Assembly: GCA_029266615.1 (NCBI GenBank)
Contig: JAQSWN010000048.1
Coordinates: forward strand, 1-35,564
Length of the DNA stretch: 35,564 bases
From: Polyangiaceae bacterium
Lineage (GTDB): Bacteria > Myxococcota_A > Polyangia > Polyangiales > Polyangiaceae
Direction of reading: 5' to 3'
The notes below the pieces were generated by a model. That model had not been told where the DNA came from. It worked only from the letters and a program-made list of their open reading frames with translations, and ran no database searches. The position numbers and the translations under genes were made by a program. This document shows, piece after piece, positions 1 through 9,454 of this stretch; within the stretch, counting starts at the first letter, position 1, and every line of letters starts with the position of its first letter.

Positions 1-711
1 GCGAACGTGAACCTGGCCGACGCCTCCATCGAGGCCGAAAAGGCCAACATTCGCCGCCTGAGCGACCTACAACAGTTCTCCAAGGTCACGGCGCCCTTCG
101 CCGGCACGATCACCGCGCGCTTGGTGGATCGCGGCAGCCTGGTGTCGGCCGGTACCGGTAACCCCATGTTCAGGCTGGCCGCCACGGAGACGGTGCGCGT
201 GTTCGTGCAGCTGCCGCAAGACGTGGCCCCGAGCATCACACTCGGTCGACCCGCGAAGGTGACGGTGCGCGAGTTCCCGGGCCAAATCTTCGAAGGCAAG
301 GTGGCGCGCACGGCCGGCGCGTTGGACTCGGCCACCCGGACGCTCAACACGGAGATTCGGGTGCCGAATCCCGACGGTAGACTGCTGTCCGGCATGTTCG
401 CAGAGGTGAGCCTGAGCCTCTCCGCGCCACGTGAAGTGTACGAGGTGCCGGCGACCGCGCTGCTCCACGACGCGCAAGGCCTGCGCGTCGCGGTGGTCGC
501 GCCGGACGATACCTTGCGGCTCAAACCCATCACCATCGAGCGCGATCTCGGCGCGACGCTCCAGGTGTCGAGCGGCATTCAAGCCGGCGATCGGCTCGTG
601 CAGATCGCCGACGCCACCCTGCGAGAGGGCCAAAAAATCGAGCCCGTCGCGCCGCGCGCGGCGCCGGCGTCGTCCACGGGCGTCGCCGCGCCGGCGGCTT
701 CCGCGCGCTGA
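1..711 (+). CDS. RND efflux periplasmic adaptor (HlyD/MFP family), 3' part
   Basis: This is the C-terminal part of a membrane-fusion protein that links an inner-membrane RND pump to an outer-membrane channel. The reading frame is open from base 1, so the N-terminus, with its signal or lipid anchor and first hairpin, lies outside the window. The sequence shows the end of an alpha-hairpin, then the lipoyl/barrel-sandwich part (KVTAPFAGTI, then GSLVSAGT). The beta-barrel domain follows (VRVFVQLPQD, then GKVARTAGALDSATRTLNTEI), and then the membrane-proximal domain (VPATALLHDAQG, GIQAGDRLV). The order and motifs fit family members well. The Ala/Pro-rich tail is probably disordered. The pump gene would normally lie next to it but is not downstream here, so it may be upstream. 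The next gene is convergent. Confidence 0.88.
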   Translation, partial: ANVNLADASIEAEKANIRRLSDLQQFSKVTAPFAGTITARLVDRGSLVSAGTGNPMFRLAATETVRVFVQLPQDVAPSITLGRPAKVTVREFPGQIFEGKVARTAGALDSATRTLNTEIRVPNPDGRLLSGMFAEVSLSLSAPREVYEVPATALLHDAQGLRVAVVAPDDTLRLKPITIERDLGATLQVSSGIQAGDRLVQIADATLREGQKIEPVAPRAAPASSTGVAAPAASAR

Positions 712-727
712 GCCCAGCGGGGCTGCC

Positions 728-1438
728 TCAAGGACGGCGGGTGCAGATATTCACGCCGAAAATGGTCGGTGTGCAGAAGCGGAAGGGCGCACGGCAGTCG
801 TCGTCCGCCTGACAGAGCTGCCGGTCGCGACCGCCGCCCATCGTGTCACACCGCGCCTTGCAGCTGGAGGCTGCGTCCGCGTCACCCGTGATGCTGATGC
901 AGCACACCTGCATGCCGCAGTCTTCGTTGCTGGTGCAGGCGAGCACGGCGCCCTGACACTGGCCGCCCTTGGCCACGCATTGAAAGCCGCCGAAGCCGGC
1001 GCAGCAACTCTGCGTGTCTGCGTTGCAGACGTCTGCCCCGCAACTGATGAGTGGCCCGCTCGGCATGCCCGCCGCTCCCGCAAGCCCGCTCGTGCCCGCG
1101 GTCGCGACACCGCCCGTCCCGCTGCCGGCCACACCGGTCCCGCCGACGGCGGGCTCGCCCGCCATGCCGCTCGTGCCTCCGATCGGGGCGCTGGCTCCGA
1201 CGCCGGCCGCCGCTCCTAGGCCCGCGCTGGCTCCGACGCCGACCGCGCCGCCCGTGCCCGTGCGCCCCGCCGTGGCATTACCGCCGCTACCGGAGCTGGC
1301 GCCGACCGTGATGGGCTCGTCACCGAATAGGTATTCCTCCGTATCCGAGCGGCCACCACAGGCCTGAACCACGGGGAGCACACCGCAGAGGACGAGCAGC
1401 GCTCTCAGCGCGCCGCGGGAACGAGAGCGAAAGAGCAT
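728..1438 (-). CDS. Cys-rich lipoprotein with Gly/Ala/Ser linker
   Basis: The predicted protein has 236 residues and starts at the ATG at 1438. It has an arginine-rich n-region, a hydrophobic stretch and a lipobox-like VQAC with the acylated Cys at residue 27, so it is probably exported and lipid-anchored. A long low-complexity linker of Gly, Ala, Thr and Ser follows. The C-terminal ~90 residues are Cys-rich ([14 protein letters not shown], then [13 protein letters not shown], then CQADDDC), suggesting a disulfide-stabilised surface domain. The open frame extends 75 codons further upstream, but that part is Arg-rich and precedes the signal peptide, so the internal ATG is preferred. Such linker-plus-cysteine lipoproteins are common in Sorangium-like myxobacteria. 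The specific function is unknown. Confidence 0.8.
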   Translation of the reverse strand: MLFRSRSRGALRALLVLCGVLPVVQACGGRSDTEEYLFGDEPITVGASSGSGGNATAGRTGTGGAVGVGASAGLGAAAGVGASAPIGGTSGMAGEPAVGGTGVAGSGTGGVATAGTSGLAGAAGMPSGPLISCGADVCNADTQSCCAGFGGFQCVAKGGQCQGAVLACTSNEDCGMQVCCISITGDADAASSCKARCDTMGGGRDRQLCQADDDCRAPFRFCTPTIFGVNICTRRP

Positions 1439-1591
1439 GACAATCCCAAGGCTAGTACCGACCCTGCGTGCGAACCAGGCAAGGGCCGCGTATGCTGGCC
1501 GTGCCCGTCGGCCTCGGGGCGCCGCAGCGGCACCCCCAGGAGCCATTCGCCCCTGACGCCGCCAGGGCCTGACTCGCGAAACTCGTACAGT

Positions 1592-2608
<1,017 letters not shown>

Positions 2609-2629
2609 CGGCCCTCAATCTTCGGACAG

Positions 2630-4293
<1,664 letters not shown>

Positions 4294-4328
4294 GCGCCGG
4301 CTCCTGCGGGCCTGGAGACGGTCGGAGC

Positions 4329-4364
4329 CTCGAGTATGGCTGCCGCCACGCAGCCATACTCGAG
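4329..4364. terminator. Perfect 15-bp inverted repeat between convergent genes
   Basis: The left arm CTCGAGTATGGCTGC (4329-4343) and right arm GCAGCCATACTCGAG (4350-4364) are perfectly complementary with a 6-nt loop (4344-4349). The element lies in the 97-bp gap between the eno stop (4293) and the stop of the minus-strand outer-membrane protein gene (4391), so it can fold in both transcripts. Neither side has a T-run, so it is either a U-less bidirectional terminator/mRNA-end stabiliser or a protein-binding dyad. The terminator role is inferred from its position. Confidence 0.65.
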
Positions 4365-4390
4365 CAGCAACGGGATTCGATCGTCGAAGC

Positions 4391-5062
4391 TCAGGGAAAG
4401 AACACGACGCGGAGCCCCAACGTCGCCCAGCCGTGCGAAGCACGCTCTGAGTCTAAGATGTCGGACGAGCGCGTCGTGTCACCGTCGTTCACGGAAACGG
4501 TGCTGTAGCGACCGAAGGCCACGTCCACGAATGGGCCGATGCCGACCACTCGTGTCAGGCGCCAGTCGACCCCACCCATCAAGTGGGCAAACTCGACGCC
4601 GCCAACCCCCGCCGCCACCGCATTCCGGCTGCCGCTTTGGTCGACGCTGAGCGCGACGGACTCCAAACCGATACCGTAGCCGAGCCACGGGTTCACCTGG
4701 CCGTGCGGCAAAAAGTGAGCCTGCACCTGCACCCCGAACCGCAGGCTCAGGCCGAAGCAACCGGCGTTGTTCGCCTCGCACGCAGCCGCGGTGGTGCCGC
4801 CGGCTCCGCCAAAGCCGAAGCCCAAGTAGCCGCCCAAGAACAGGTGCGGAATCGGCTTACCGCCGATGTCGACGAGCAGCGGCACCTGCCCGGAGCTGAA
4901 GTCGGAAAGCTTGAAATTCTTCGTGACGTTCCCGAACGGCGCCGAATACCCGGTCCGCAGCGCCATTTGAAAGCCTGTTTTTGCGGGCGGCACCTGCGCG
5001 TGCGCCGCCCCTGACCACACCGACCCGAGCAGTAGCAGTCCACCCAATACCCCGTATTTCAT
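4391..5062 (-). CDS. Outer-membrane beta-barrel-like exported protein
   Basis: The product has 223 residues from the ATG at 5062. It has a clear Sec signal peptide (MKYGVLGGLLLLGSVWSGAA, cleavage after AHA before QVPPAKTG). The mature part consists of alternating, Gly- and aromatic-rich strands (FQMALRTGYSAPFG, LFLGGYLGFGFGG, RFGVQVQAHFLP, NPWLGYGIGLE, HLMGGVDWRL, GPFVDVAFGRYS). It ends in GLRVVFFP, and a terminal aromatic is typical for BAM-inserted barrels. One Cys pair (ACEANNAGC) could form a loop disulfide. Specific function is unknown. The frame continues 24 codons upstream, but the signal peptide fixes the start. The gene is convergent with eno and divergent from marR. Confidence 0.78.
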   Translation of the reverse strand: MKYGVLGGLLLLGSVWSGAAHAQVPPAKTGFQMALRTGYSAPFGNVTKNFKLSDFSSGQVPLLVDIGGKPIPHLFLGGYLGFGFGGAGGTTAAACEANNAGCFGLSLRFGVQVQAHFLPHGQVNPWLGYGIGLESVALSVDQSGSRNAVAAGVGGVEFAHLMGGVDWRLTRVVGIGPFVDVAFGRYSTVSVNDGDTTRSSDILDSERASHGWATLGLRVVFFP

Positions 5063-5118
5063 GCGCGCAACATGCTCGAGGTGCGGGCCGGATACAAGCA
5101 CGAGCCGACCCGTTCGCG

Positions 5119-5136
5119 TTAGTTGCATTGACAACC
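5119..5136. promoter_or_regulatory. Operator-like site upstream of marR
   Basis: The sequence TTAGTTGCATTGACAACC here recurs at 5654-5671 with a single difference (17 of 18 identical). Its core GTTG-N6-CAAC is an imperfect dyad of the size bound by MarR dimers. The site covers the TTGACA -35 box of the marR promoter, which would let the regulator repress its own gene. Binding is inferred from position and repetition. Confidence 0.62.
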
Positions 5137-5156
5137 GTTTCCTCGCACGCTAGAGC
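5128..5156 (+). promoter_or_regulatory. Predicted sigma-70-type promoter of marR
   Basis: A perfect -35 TTGACA (5128-5133) is followed after 17 bp by TAGAGC (5151-5156) as a weak -10. The expected transcription start would fall at about 5163-5164, on or next to the ATG of the regulator, so the mRNA could be leaderless. The -35 lies inside the operator-like site. Confidence 0.5.
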
Positions 5157-5163
5157 TTCCAGC

Positions 5164-5616
5164 ATGCGCGGGCAGTTCGATGGCAACCGAGTGGACCTGA
5201 AACGAGCCTTGCCTTTCTTGGTCCACGCTTGCTACCAACAGCTGCGCTCGCTCACTTACAAAGAGTTCCTGCAGCACGGTTTGGAGCTCACACCCGAGCA
5301 GTGGGTCGTGCTCGTGCAGCTGTGGCAGAAGGACGGGCAGAGTCAGTCCGCGCTCGGTGAGCTCACGCTGCGGGACAAACCGACCGTATCGCGAATTTTG
5401 GACACGATGGAGAGGAGCGGCCTCATCAATCGCCAGCCGGACGAGGCCGATGCGCGCACCAAGCTCGTGAAGCTGACGCGCGCCGGCAAGTCGCTCGAGC
5501 CGAAGCTCGTCCCAGTGGCGAAGCAGCTCGTGGCGCGGCTAGAGCGCGGCATCTCCGAGTCTGACTTGGAGACGACGCACCGCACGCTCTCGCGCATGCT
5601 GGAGAATCTACGGTAA
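5164..5616 (+). CDS. MarR family transcriptional regulator
   Basis: This is a 150-residue winged-helix regulator, the standard MarR length. The N-terminal dimerisation helix is followed by the HTH (QSQSALGELTLRDKPTVSRILDTMERSGLINRQ), the wing (PDEADARTKLVKLTRAGKSL) with its conserved D-x-R, and the C-terminal dimerisation helices. No cysteine is obvious in the sensing N-terminal helix apart from the one in HACYQQL near residue 24. The ATG at 5164 is chosen because it follows the promoter directly. The downstream AhpD-like gene carries a near-copy of the operator found here, so the pair probably forms a redox- or phenolic-responsive regulon. The inducer is unknown. Confidence 0.92.
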   Translation: MRGQFDGNRVDLKRALPFLVHACYQQLRSLTYKEFLQHGLELTPEQWVVLVQLWQKDGQSQSALGELTLRDKPTVSRILDTMERSGLINRQPDEADARTKLVKLTRAGKSLEPKLVPVAKQLVARLERGISESDLETTHRTLSRMLENLR

Positions 5617-5653
5617 CCGCGCCGCTGACCCGGCGGCCACGAACGACGAGCAA

Positions 5654-5671
5654 TTAGTTGCAATGACAACC
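5654..5671. promoter_or_regulatory. Second copy of the operator-like site, before the AhpD-like gene
   Basis: TTAGTTGCAATGACAACC differs at one base from the site at 5119-5136. It sits in the 70-bp gap between marR and the next gene and ends 15 bp before the preferred ATG at 5687. The upstream in-frame ATG at 5663 lies inside the site, which argues against that ATG as the real start. Confidence 0.6.
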
Positions 5672-5686
5672 ACGTCAGAGAACGAG

Positions 5687-6208
5687 ATGAGCTTCCGAAA
5701 TTTCCCTAGCTTCGACGAGACCGACGCGCCGGAAAGCGCGCGCCCCGCTCTGTCCGCCACCAGGCAGCGATTCGGCTCCCTTCCCGAGCCGCTCGCTCGT
5801 TACGCGCGCTCACCGCCGCTCTTGCTCACGGTCCTTTCCGGCCTGGACACGTTCGACAAAACGACGCTCGCGCCGCTGGAGCGCGAGGTGCTGGCGATGA
5901 CGCTCGGCCGCAGGAATGGCTGTCAGTTCTGCGTGAAGCTCCACACCCGCTTGCTGTCCGGGCTAGGCGCCGACCCGGCGCTGGTGACGGCGCTGCAAAC
6001 CGGGCAGCCGCTCGCCGACCGGCGTCTGGAGGCACTTCGCTGCTTCGTGCTCGCGCTCGTCGACTACTCCGGCGACGTGCCGCGACCCGAATGGCTGCGA
6101 CTGCGTGAGGCCGGCTACACCCATGAGCAGGCGCTCGAGCTGGTGCTCGGGGTCGGCCTATACACGATGACGACGCTCGCCAATCGTCTCACGGAGACGA
6201 GCGAGTGA
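5687..6208 (+). CDS. Carboxymuconolactone decarboxylase / AhpD-like protein
   Basis: This 173-residue cytoplasmic protein belongs to the AhpD/CMD fold. The AhpD-type active-site pattern E-x11-C-x2-C-x3-H is complete as Glu67, Cys79, Cys82 and His86 (around RRNGCQFCVKLH). That suggests thiol-based peroxidase or reductase chemistry, not lactone decarboxylation. The C-terminal half (ALRCFVLALVDYSGD, then GYTHEQALELVLGVGLYTMTTLANRLTET) matches the second helical part of the family. The ATG at 5687 is preferred; the one at 5663 would add eight residues and overlap the operator. Its position behind marR with a matching operator supports regulation by that protein. The physiological substrate is unknown. 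Confidence 0.86.
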   Translation: MSFRNFPSFDETDAPESARPALSATRQRFGSLPEPLARYARSPPLLLTVLSGLDTFDKTTLAPLEREVLAMTLGRRNGCQFCVKLHTRLLSGLGADPALVTALQTGQPLADRRLEALRCFVLALVDYSGDVPRPEWLRLREAGYTHEQALELVLGVGLYTMTTLANRLTETSE

Positions 6209-6218
6209 CGGCCGCGCG

Positions 6219-6608
6219 CTACTCGAAGTTGAGCGCGGTGTCGCAGCTCACGGGCGGGCGCACCGTCGCGAATTGCAACTGCGGTACGTTCCACCTGGAG
6301 CACGCCATGCCTTTGACCTGGGAGATGCACTTGTCGTAGTCGTCCCCCAGCGAGCTCGCGGCGGAACAAGGGAAGCGGGTAACGATGACGTCCACGCACG
6401 CGCTCGCGTTGGCGTCCACGTCCGACTGGCTGATGCGACCCACTTGGGCGTAGCAATTGAAGGCGCGATTACACCAAGTGGTGGCGTACGTGTAACACGC
6501 CGCCACGGGGTCGATCTCCGTCTCCTCGTCCTCGGTCTTGCCGGAGCAACCACACGCCAGACCGAGCCCCAAGCAAAGCAGCAGGGCTGCTGTAACCACA
6601 CGCGCCAT
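6219..6608 (-). CDS. Small Cys-rich lipoprotein
   Basis: The protein has 129 residues starting at ATG 6608, with GGAGG a few bases upstream fixing the start. The hydrophobic leader MARVVTAALLLCLGLGLAC contains a lipobox (GLAC, Cys19; Cys21 is an alternative). The mature part has an acidic linker (KTEDEETEIDP). A helical, Cys-containing domain follows (ACYTYATTWCNRAFNCYAQVG, ACVDVIVTRFPCSAA, DKCISQ, MACSRW, VSCDTALNF), resembling short secreted cysteine-paired domains common in myxobacterial lipoproteins. No enzymatic motif is visible. It is convergent with the AhpD-like gene (10 bp apart) and lies downstream of pirin on the same strand (50 bp gap). Confidence 0.75.
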   Translation of the reverse strand: MARVVTAALLLCLGLGLACGCSGKTEDEETEIDPVAACYTYATTWCNRAFNCYAQVGRISQSDVDANASACVDVIVTRFPCSAASSLGDDYDKCISQVKGMACSRWNVPQLQFATVRPPVSCDTALNFE

Positions 6609-6658
6609 CCTGACCTCCGGCGCTACCGTAACTGACAGTGCCCTGCGCCTTCCAGCTT

Positions 6659-7354
6659 TCACGCGAGGTCGAATAGCAGAATCTCGCTGGGGTCGGCGCC
6701 GGTGATTGCAATCTCCCCGCCCTTTTCGAACGCAGCTGCGTCACCCGCGCTCAGGGTCTCTCCGCCGACCTCCACTTTTCCGCGCGCCACGTGGAGCCAC
6801 GCGTAGCGGCCCTGCGGCAGAACGTGACTGACGCGCTCACCGGGGGCTAGCAGGCCGGCGAAGAGTCGCGCGTCTTGATGGATGGTGAGCGAGCCCTCTC
6901 TCCCGTCCTTCGACGCGACGAGGCGCAGGGTGCCTTGGCGATCTTGCTCCGTGAAATGCTTCTGCTCGTAACCCGGTGGGTAGCCGCGCTCGTCGGGCAA
7001 GAGCCAGATTTGTAGGAGATGCACGGGCTCGTCCGCCGACGCGTTGAGCTCCGAATGGGTGACGCCGGTGCCGGCCGACATACGCTGCACGTCCCCGGGA
7101 CGAATGGTGGAGCCGGTGCCCATGCTGTCACGGTGCTGGAGCTCGCCGGACAGCACGTAGGAGATAATCTCCATGTCTCGATGGGGGTGGGTGCCGAAGC
7201 CTCTGCCCCCCTCGACGCGGTCTTCGTTGATGACACGCAGGGCTCTAAAACCCATGTGCGCGGGCGCGTAGTAATCCGCGAACGAGAAGGTGTGAAAGGA
7301 GCGCAGCCACCCGTGGTCGGCGTAACCGCGATCCCCTGCGCGACGAATCTGCAT
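6659..7354 (-). CDS. Pirin family protein (bicupin)
   Basis: This bicupin has 231 residues, the same length as E. coli YhhW, a quercetin 2,3-dioxygenase-like pirin. The N-terminal cupin has the metal ligands in THPHRD (His56, His58) and GVTHSE (His100, Glu102). The substrate-side region MEIISYVLSGELQHRDSMG is typical. The C-terminal cupin is degenerate, as usual. The ATG at 7354 is preferred because GGAG lies 6 bases upstream; an in-frame GTG at 7366 would add four residues. The gene is divergent from the fibro-slime gene. In vivo substrate is unknown; pirins are often linked to oxidative or aromatic stress, which fits the nearby marR/ahpD-like genes only loosely. Confidence 0.93.
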   Translation of the reverse strand: MQIRRAGDRGYADHGWLRSFHTFSFADYYAPAHMGFRALRVINEDRVEGGRGFGTHPHRDMEIISYVLSGELQHRDSMGTGSTIRPGDVQRMSAGTGVTHSELNASADEPVHLLQIWLLPDERGYPPGYEQKHFTEQDRQGTLRLVASKDGREGSLTIHQDARLFAGLLAPGERVSHVLPQGRYAWLHVARGKVEVGGETLSAGDAAAFEKGGEIAITGADPSEILLFDLA

Positions 7355-7516
7355 CGGAGTCTCCACTTCGGTCCGCAGAACATAGGGCTCGTCACGCCGA
7401 TGTAAACACCCGTCCTACAACGCGCAGCGCGGCGCCTACGCGCACCGACACGGTAGTCAATACACACTATCGCAAAGCCGCTTGCGTGCACGAACGTCTT
7501 CAGTAACTTCAAGCTC

Positions 7517-9376
7517 ATGCGCGCGTGGCTTGGCCTTACGGTACCCGTGTGTCTTGGCGCTCTGACGCTGTGTTTTGGTTGCTCGCCTGCCAGCAACGGC
7601 AAGACGAACGGTCAAGGCGGCGGGGGTAACGGCAACAGCGCCGGTAGCAGCAGCGCCGGGACGCTGAGCATCGAGCCTGGCATCCCCGACCTGGGGTGTG
7701 ATCCGAGCGATTCCGGGTCACCCTGCAGCCCGAACGCGCCGGCCACCGCCGGCTGTGGCGACGGCGTGCTCACGGAAGACGAGGCCTGCGACGACGGCAA
7801 CATGGCCGCGGGGGACGGGTGTCAAGCCAACTGCTTGGCCGTAGATCCAGGTTACTCCTGCAACCCGCCCGGCCAGCCCTGCCACGAGCTCGTGGTGTGC
7901 GGCGACAGCATCGTCGGCTCTTCGGAGCAGTGCGACGACGGCAACGAAGCCGCGGGCGACGGCTGCTCGCCGCGCTGTAACTTCGAGATCGGCTTCAAGT
8001 GCGAGGGGGAGCCGAGCAGGTGCCTGGCCACCGTCTGCGGTGACGGTAAGCAAGAAGGCGCGGAGAGCTGCGACGACGGCAACGACAAACCGTTCGACGG
8101 CTGCTCGTCGTTCTGCCAGACGGAGCCGACCTGCACCCCCGCAGGCTGCGCGTCGGACTGCGGCGACGGCCTCGTCATCGACGAGGAGTGCGACGACGGT
8201 AACGGCAAGGACGGCGACGGCTGCAGTAGCGCGTGCAAAAAGGAGCCCGGCTTCGAGTGCTCGCAAGAGGCGGACTGCGAGCAAATCAACGGCGAGTGCG
8301 TGCTGCGAGTGCCGGCCGTGTTCCGCGACTTCAACGCCAAGGACGGACCCAACGGCCACCCCGACTTTCAAGTGAGCTGCGGCGGTGAGCAAGTGACGAC
8401 CGGCCTCGTGAAGCCGGAGCTGAACGCGAGCGGTAAGCCTGAGCTCGTGACGCCCGGCGCGCAGTGCATCACGAGCGACGCGAGCTTCGCGCAGTGGTAC
8501 TCCGACTCGGACAAGAGCAAAGCCGTCGTCGGGGACATCGTGTTGTTCAAGAAGGCGATGGGCACTGGCTTCGTCAACCGCTGGGGCGCGATGGGCGAGC
8601 AGTGGACCGCCATCACGAACGAGCAGTGGGCCGCCAACACCTACGCGGAGTGCCAAGCGAGCGGCTGCACGCCGTGCACGTACAACGCAGCCCAAGGCTG
8701 CAGGGGAACGACCGTCGCGTACGACGGCACTCCCTTCTTCTTCCCCCTGGACACCGCGCCGGAAGCGCTGACGGACACGCGCACGGAAGCGAAGGTGGGT
8801 CCGGACTACGGCTACGGCAGCTGGCCTTGGGAGAAAGCGGTCGTGCCTGGCGCCGGCACCCACAACTTCCACTTCACGACTGAGGTGAAGTACTGGTTCC
8901 AATACCAGGCGGGCACCTCGCCCACGCTGGACTTCACGGGTGACGACGACGTGTGGGTGTTCGTCAACGGCAAGCTCGCGGTGGACATTGGCGGCGTACA
9001 CCCGCCCAAGAGCGGCAGCGTGACCTTGGACGCGGCGGCCGCGAGCGGCTTCGGTCTCGCCGACGGCAAGGTGTACGCTATCTCGATCTTCCACGCAGAG
9101 CGCAAGACCGAAGGTTCGAGCTTCCGCCTCACGTTGGACGGCTTCAACACCGCGCGTAGTGACTGCACGCCCATCTGCGGCGACGGCACCGTGAGCCTAG
9201 GCGAGCAGTGCGACGACGGCGTGAACGACGGCGGCTACGGCGAGTGCGCCGAGGGCTGCGTCATTGGCGCGTACTGCGGCGACGGCATCAAGCAAGAGGG
9301 CGAGTACTGCGACGACGGTAACCGCATCGACGGCGACGGCTGCAACGGAAGCTGCCGTAAGATCGTCGTCAAGTAG
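7517..9376 (+). CDS. Fibro-slime domain lipoprotein with CDDGN cysteine repeats
   Basis: This 619-residue secreted protein has a lipoprotein-like leader (lipobox CFGC, Cys22) and a Gly/Asn/Ser linker. Four repeats of the DUF4215-like myxobacterial type follow: CGDG, then ECDDGN or EQCDDGN, GDGC and a closing Cys, within about residues 80-255. In the middle lies a fibro-slime/PA14-like beta domain (about 265-545). Its family hallmarks include TYFQYQAG-like FTTEVKYWFQYQ, LDFTGDDDVWVFVNGKLAVDIGGVH and VYAISIFHAERKTEGSSFRLTL. Two further CDDG repeats close the protein. The domain is known from Dictyostelium fibre proteins and myxobacterial surface proteins, so a role in surface adhesion or carbohydrate binding is likely. 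The acidic DDG loops suggest calcium binding. It begins at an ATG without an obvious ribosome site. Confidence 0.9.
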   Translation: MRAWLGLTVPVCLGALTLCFGCSPASNGKTNGQGGGGNGNSAGSSSAGTLSIEPGIPDLGCDPSDSGSPCSPNAPATAGCGDGVLTEDEACDDGNMAAGDGCQANCLAVDPGYSCNPPGQPCHELVVCGDSIVGSSEQCDDGNEAAGDGCSPRCNFEIGFKCEGEPSRCLATVCGDGKQEGAESCDDGNDKPFDGCSSFCQTEPTCTPAGCASDCGDGLVIDEECDDGNGKDGDGCSSACKKEPGFECSQEADCEQINGECVLRVPAVFRDFNAKDGPNGHPDFQVSCGGEQVTTGLVKPELNASGKPELVTPGAQCITSDASFAQWYSDSDKSKAVVGDIVLFKKAMGTGFVNRWGAMGEQWTAITNEQWAANTYAECQASGCTPCTYNAAQGCRGTTVAYDGTPFFFPLDTAPEALTDTRTEAKVGPDYGYGSWPWEKAVVPGAGTHNFHFTTEVKYWFQYQAGTSPTLDFTGDDDVWVFVNGKLAVDIGGVHPPKSGSVTLDAAAASGFGLADGKVYAISIFHAERKTEGSSFRLTLDGFNTARSDCTPICGDGTVSLGEQCDDGVNDGGYGECAEGCVIGAYCGDGIKQEGEYCDDGNRIDGDGCNGSCRKIVVK

Positions 9377-9398
9377 CCATTTTTCAAGGCTATTTGCG

Positions 9399-9435
9399 CT
9401 AACGCGAGGTACCCTTGCACCGCACCTCGCGCTAG
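9399..9435 (+). terminator. Hairpin between the fibro-slime gene and purB
   Basis: Arms 9399-9410 (CTAACGCGAGGT) and 9424-9435 (ACCTCGCGCTAG) pair over 12 positions with one A/C mismatch and a 13-nt loop. It lies 22 bp after the fibro-slime stop and ends 19 bp before the purB ATG. There is no T-run after it. It may end the upstream transcript or sit in the purB leader; sequence alone does not decide. Confidence 0.4.
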
Positions 9436-9454
9436 GACAGGGTCCCGCGTCCTC

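Noticed and set aside
7718..9094. 458-residue minus-strand frame opposite the fibro-slime gene
   Set aside because: Ala/Arg/Val-rich antisense shadow; the plus strand has clear domains and cysteine repeats.
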